Shown: positions 5,106-6,285 of the stretch, in pieces
Numbering within the stretch: the stretch's first letter is position 1
Layout of the letters: each line of letters starts with the position of its first letter
Assembly: GCA_937982495.1 (NCBI GenBank)
Contig: CALJLX010000575.1
Coordinates: forward strand, 1-6,285
Direction of reading: 5' to 3'
DNA: 6,285 bases
From: an uncultured Desulfuromonas sp.
GTDB lineage: Bacteria > Desulfobacterota > Desulfuromonadia > Desulfuromonadales > Trichloromonadaceae
Notes under the pieces: generated by a model
Told to the model about the DNA's origin: nothing
The model's database searches: none
The model's input: the letters and a program-made list of their open reading frames with translations, nothing else
Position numbers and translations under genes: made by a program

Positions 5106-6285
5106 ATGAGCAAATCCTGGAAAATCGAGACCCAGGCGGTCCAGGGAACCTACGCGCCGAAAGCGACAGAAGCGCGCATTCCGACCATCTGCCAGAGCAC
5201 CACTTTCAAATACGACAGCGCCGAACACGTCGCCAAACTCTTCGACCTCGACCTGCCCGATCCCTTCTACACCCGCCTCGGCAACCCGACCACCGACGCC
5301 TTCGAAGGGAAGATCGCCCTGATGGAAGGGGGCGTCGGCGCCCTCGCCACTTCGTCGGGGCAGGCCGCCACCGCTCTGTCGATCATGAACATCTGCCGCG
5401 CCGGGCAGCATATCGTCACCGCCGGCACCCTCTATGGCGGCACCTATTCCCTCTTCGCCAACACCCTGCCGAAACTCGGCATCGAAGTGAGCTTCGTCAA
5501 TCCCGACGCTTCGGCGGAAGAGATCAAGAAGCATTTTCGCCCGGAGACCAAGGCCCTTTTCGCCGAAACCATTGGTAATCCCGGCCTGAATGTGCTCGAT
5601 TTCGAGAAATTTTCCGCCGTCGCCCGGGCGATGGGGGTACCGCTGATCATCGACAACACCTTCCCCACACCGTACCTATGCCGGCCCCTGGATCACGGCG
5701 CCGATATCGTCATCCATTCGGCGACCAAATATATCGACGGCCATGCCAGCAGCGTCGGCGGGGTCATCGTCGACGGCGGCAAATTCGACTGGACCTCGGG
5801 CAAGTTCCCGGAACTGACCGAACCGGACAACTCCTATCACGGGCTGCGCTATGTCGAGAAATTCGGCCCTGCCGCCTACATCGTCAAGGCCCGTGCCCAG
5901 TATATGCGCGACCTGGGGGCTACCCCCTCCCCCTTCAACTCCTTCCTCTTTCATCAGGGGCTGACCACCCTGCCCCTGCGCATGGAGCGGCACAGCGCCA
6001 ACGCCCTGGCTCTCGCCCGCTTCCTGCAAGGGCACCCGAAAGTTTCCTGGGTCAACTATCCCGGATTGGAGAGCCACCCGAGCTATCCCCTGGCGCAAAA
6101 ATACCTGCCGAAAGGGGCGAGTGGCGTTTTGACCTTCGGCATCAAGGGGGGACGGGAGGCGGGCACCCGTTTCATGGAATCGACCAGAATCATCGCCCTG
6201 GTGGTGCATGTCGGGGACGCCCGCAGCTGTGTGCTGCATCCGGCCAGCACCACCCACCGGCAGCTCTCCGAGGCCCAGCAGATCG
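5106..6285 (+). CDS. metY: O-acetylhomoserine sulfhydrylase, MetY-type PLP enzyme (3' end outside window)
   Basis: The visible 393 residues belong to the Cys/Met metabolism PLP-dependent family. MetY enzymes join O-acetyl-L-homoserine and sulfide to give homocysteine and acetate, a direct sulfhydrylation step to methionine in the cytoplasm. Landmarks: IETQAVQGTYAPK near the N-terminus; Tyr55 and Arg57 in FYTRLGNPTT, which contact PLP phosphate of the neighbouring subunit in this fold; SSGQAA before the cofactor; Asp183 in IIDNTFPTPYL, which binds the pyridine nitrogen; and Lys208 in HSATKYIDGH, the Schiff-base lysine. The insert FDWTSGKFPELTEPDNSYHG and the ending HPASTTHRQLSEAQQI separate MetY from the shorter MetB/MetC lyases. 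About 30 to 40 residues are missing at the end. It starts at ATG 5106 with a strong ribosome site and is divergent from the NFACT gene. A sulfhydrylase working on another homoserine ester, or using a carrier-protein sulfur donor, cannot be excluded. Confidence 0.93.
   Translation, partial: MSKSWKIETQAVQGTYAPKATEARIPTICQSTTFKYDSAEHVAKLFDLDLPDPFYTRLGNPTTDAFEGKIALMEGGVGALATSSGQAATALSIMNICRAGQHIVTAGTLYGGTYSLFANTLPKLGIEVSFVNPDASAEEIKKHFRPETKALFAETIGNPGLNVLDFEKFSAVARAMGVPLIIDNTFPTPYLCRPLDHGADIVIHSATKYIDGHASSVGGVIVDGGKFDWTSGKFPELTEPDNSYHGLRYVEKFGPAAYIVKARAQYMRDLGATPSPFNSFLFHQGLTTLPLRMERHSANALALARFLQGHPKVSWVNYPGLESHPSYPLAQKYLPKGASGVLTFGIKGGREAGTRFMESTRIIALVVHVGDARSCVLHPASTTHRQLSEAQQI

Noticed and set aside
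6195..6218. VVHVGD in metY in place of the more familiar ANVGD near the substrate site (His368)
   Set aside because: A His at this place is, as I recall, usual in one MetY subgroup of anaerobes, so it marks the subgroup and is not an anomaly.

Overview
This is an ordinary chromosomal window from a GC-rich Gram-negative bacterium. Three things fit a Desulfuromonadota (Geobacter/Desulfuromonas-like) genome: an MltB-type periplasmic murein transglycosylase, an NFACT/RqcH-family ribosome quality control protein, and a MetY-type sulfhydrylase of the kind shared with anaerobes. That placement is inference from gene content and base composition; no phylogenetic marker is present to prove it.

Layout, left to right. 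The window opens inside the C-terminal third of an MltB-like lytic transglycosylase (+, 1-402). A 158-bp gap follows, holding a near-perfect 19-bp palindrome, a run of nine C and a rho-independent terminator. Next is a membrane-anchored LTA synthase/phosphoglycerol transferase-type enzyme (+, 561-2255) of the alkaline phosphatase superfamily. A GAAA-loop terminator separates it from a convergent block on the minus strand: an SseB-domain protein (2299-2730) with its own promoter, a 76-residue two-helix membrane protein (2791-3021), tRNA-Leu(CAG) with a strong promoter and its own terminator (3160-3246), and an NFACT/RqcH homologue (3301-4974). A 131-bp divergent intergenic region with overlapping promoter candidates and leader hairpins leads to a MetY-like O-acetylhomoserine sulfhydrylase (+, 5106 to the window end, truncated).

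Functional relations. The first two genes both act on the cell envelope: peptidoglycan turnover, and polymer or glycan modification with phosphoglycerol-like groups. They are separated by a terminator and are probably independent units. RqcH homologues rescue stalled large ribosomal subunits, and the downstream tRNA-Leu has a separate promoter. MetY feeds sulfur assimilation and methionine synthesis. I see no mobile element, CRISPR array, phage gene or defence system, and nothing I would call a new biological system. The points worth a second look are small-scale: the leader of the LTA-synthase-like gene, a possible Asp-to-Glu change in the tRNA-binding motif of the NFACT protein, the hairpins in its leader, and a palindromic ribosome binding site before metY.
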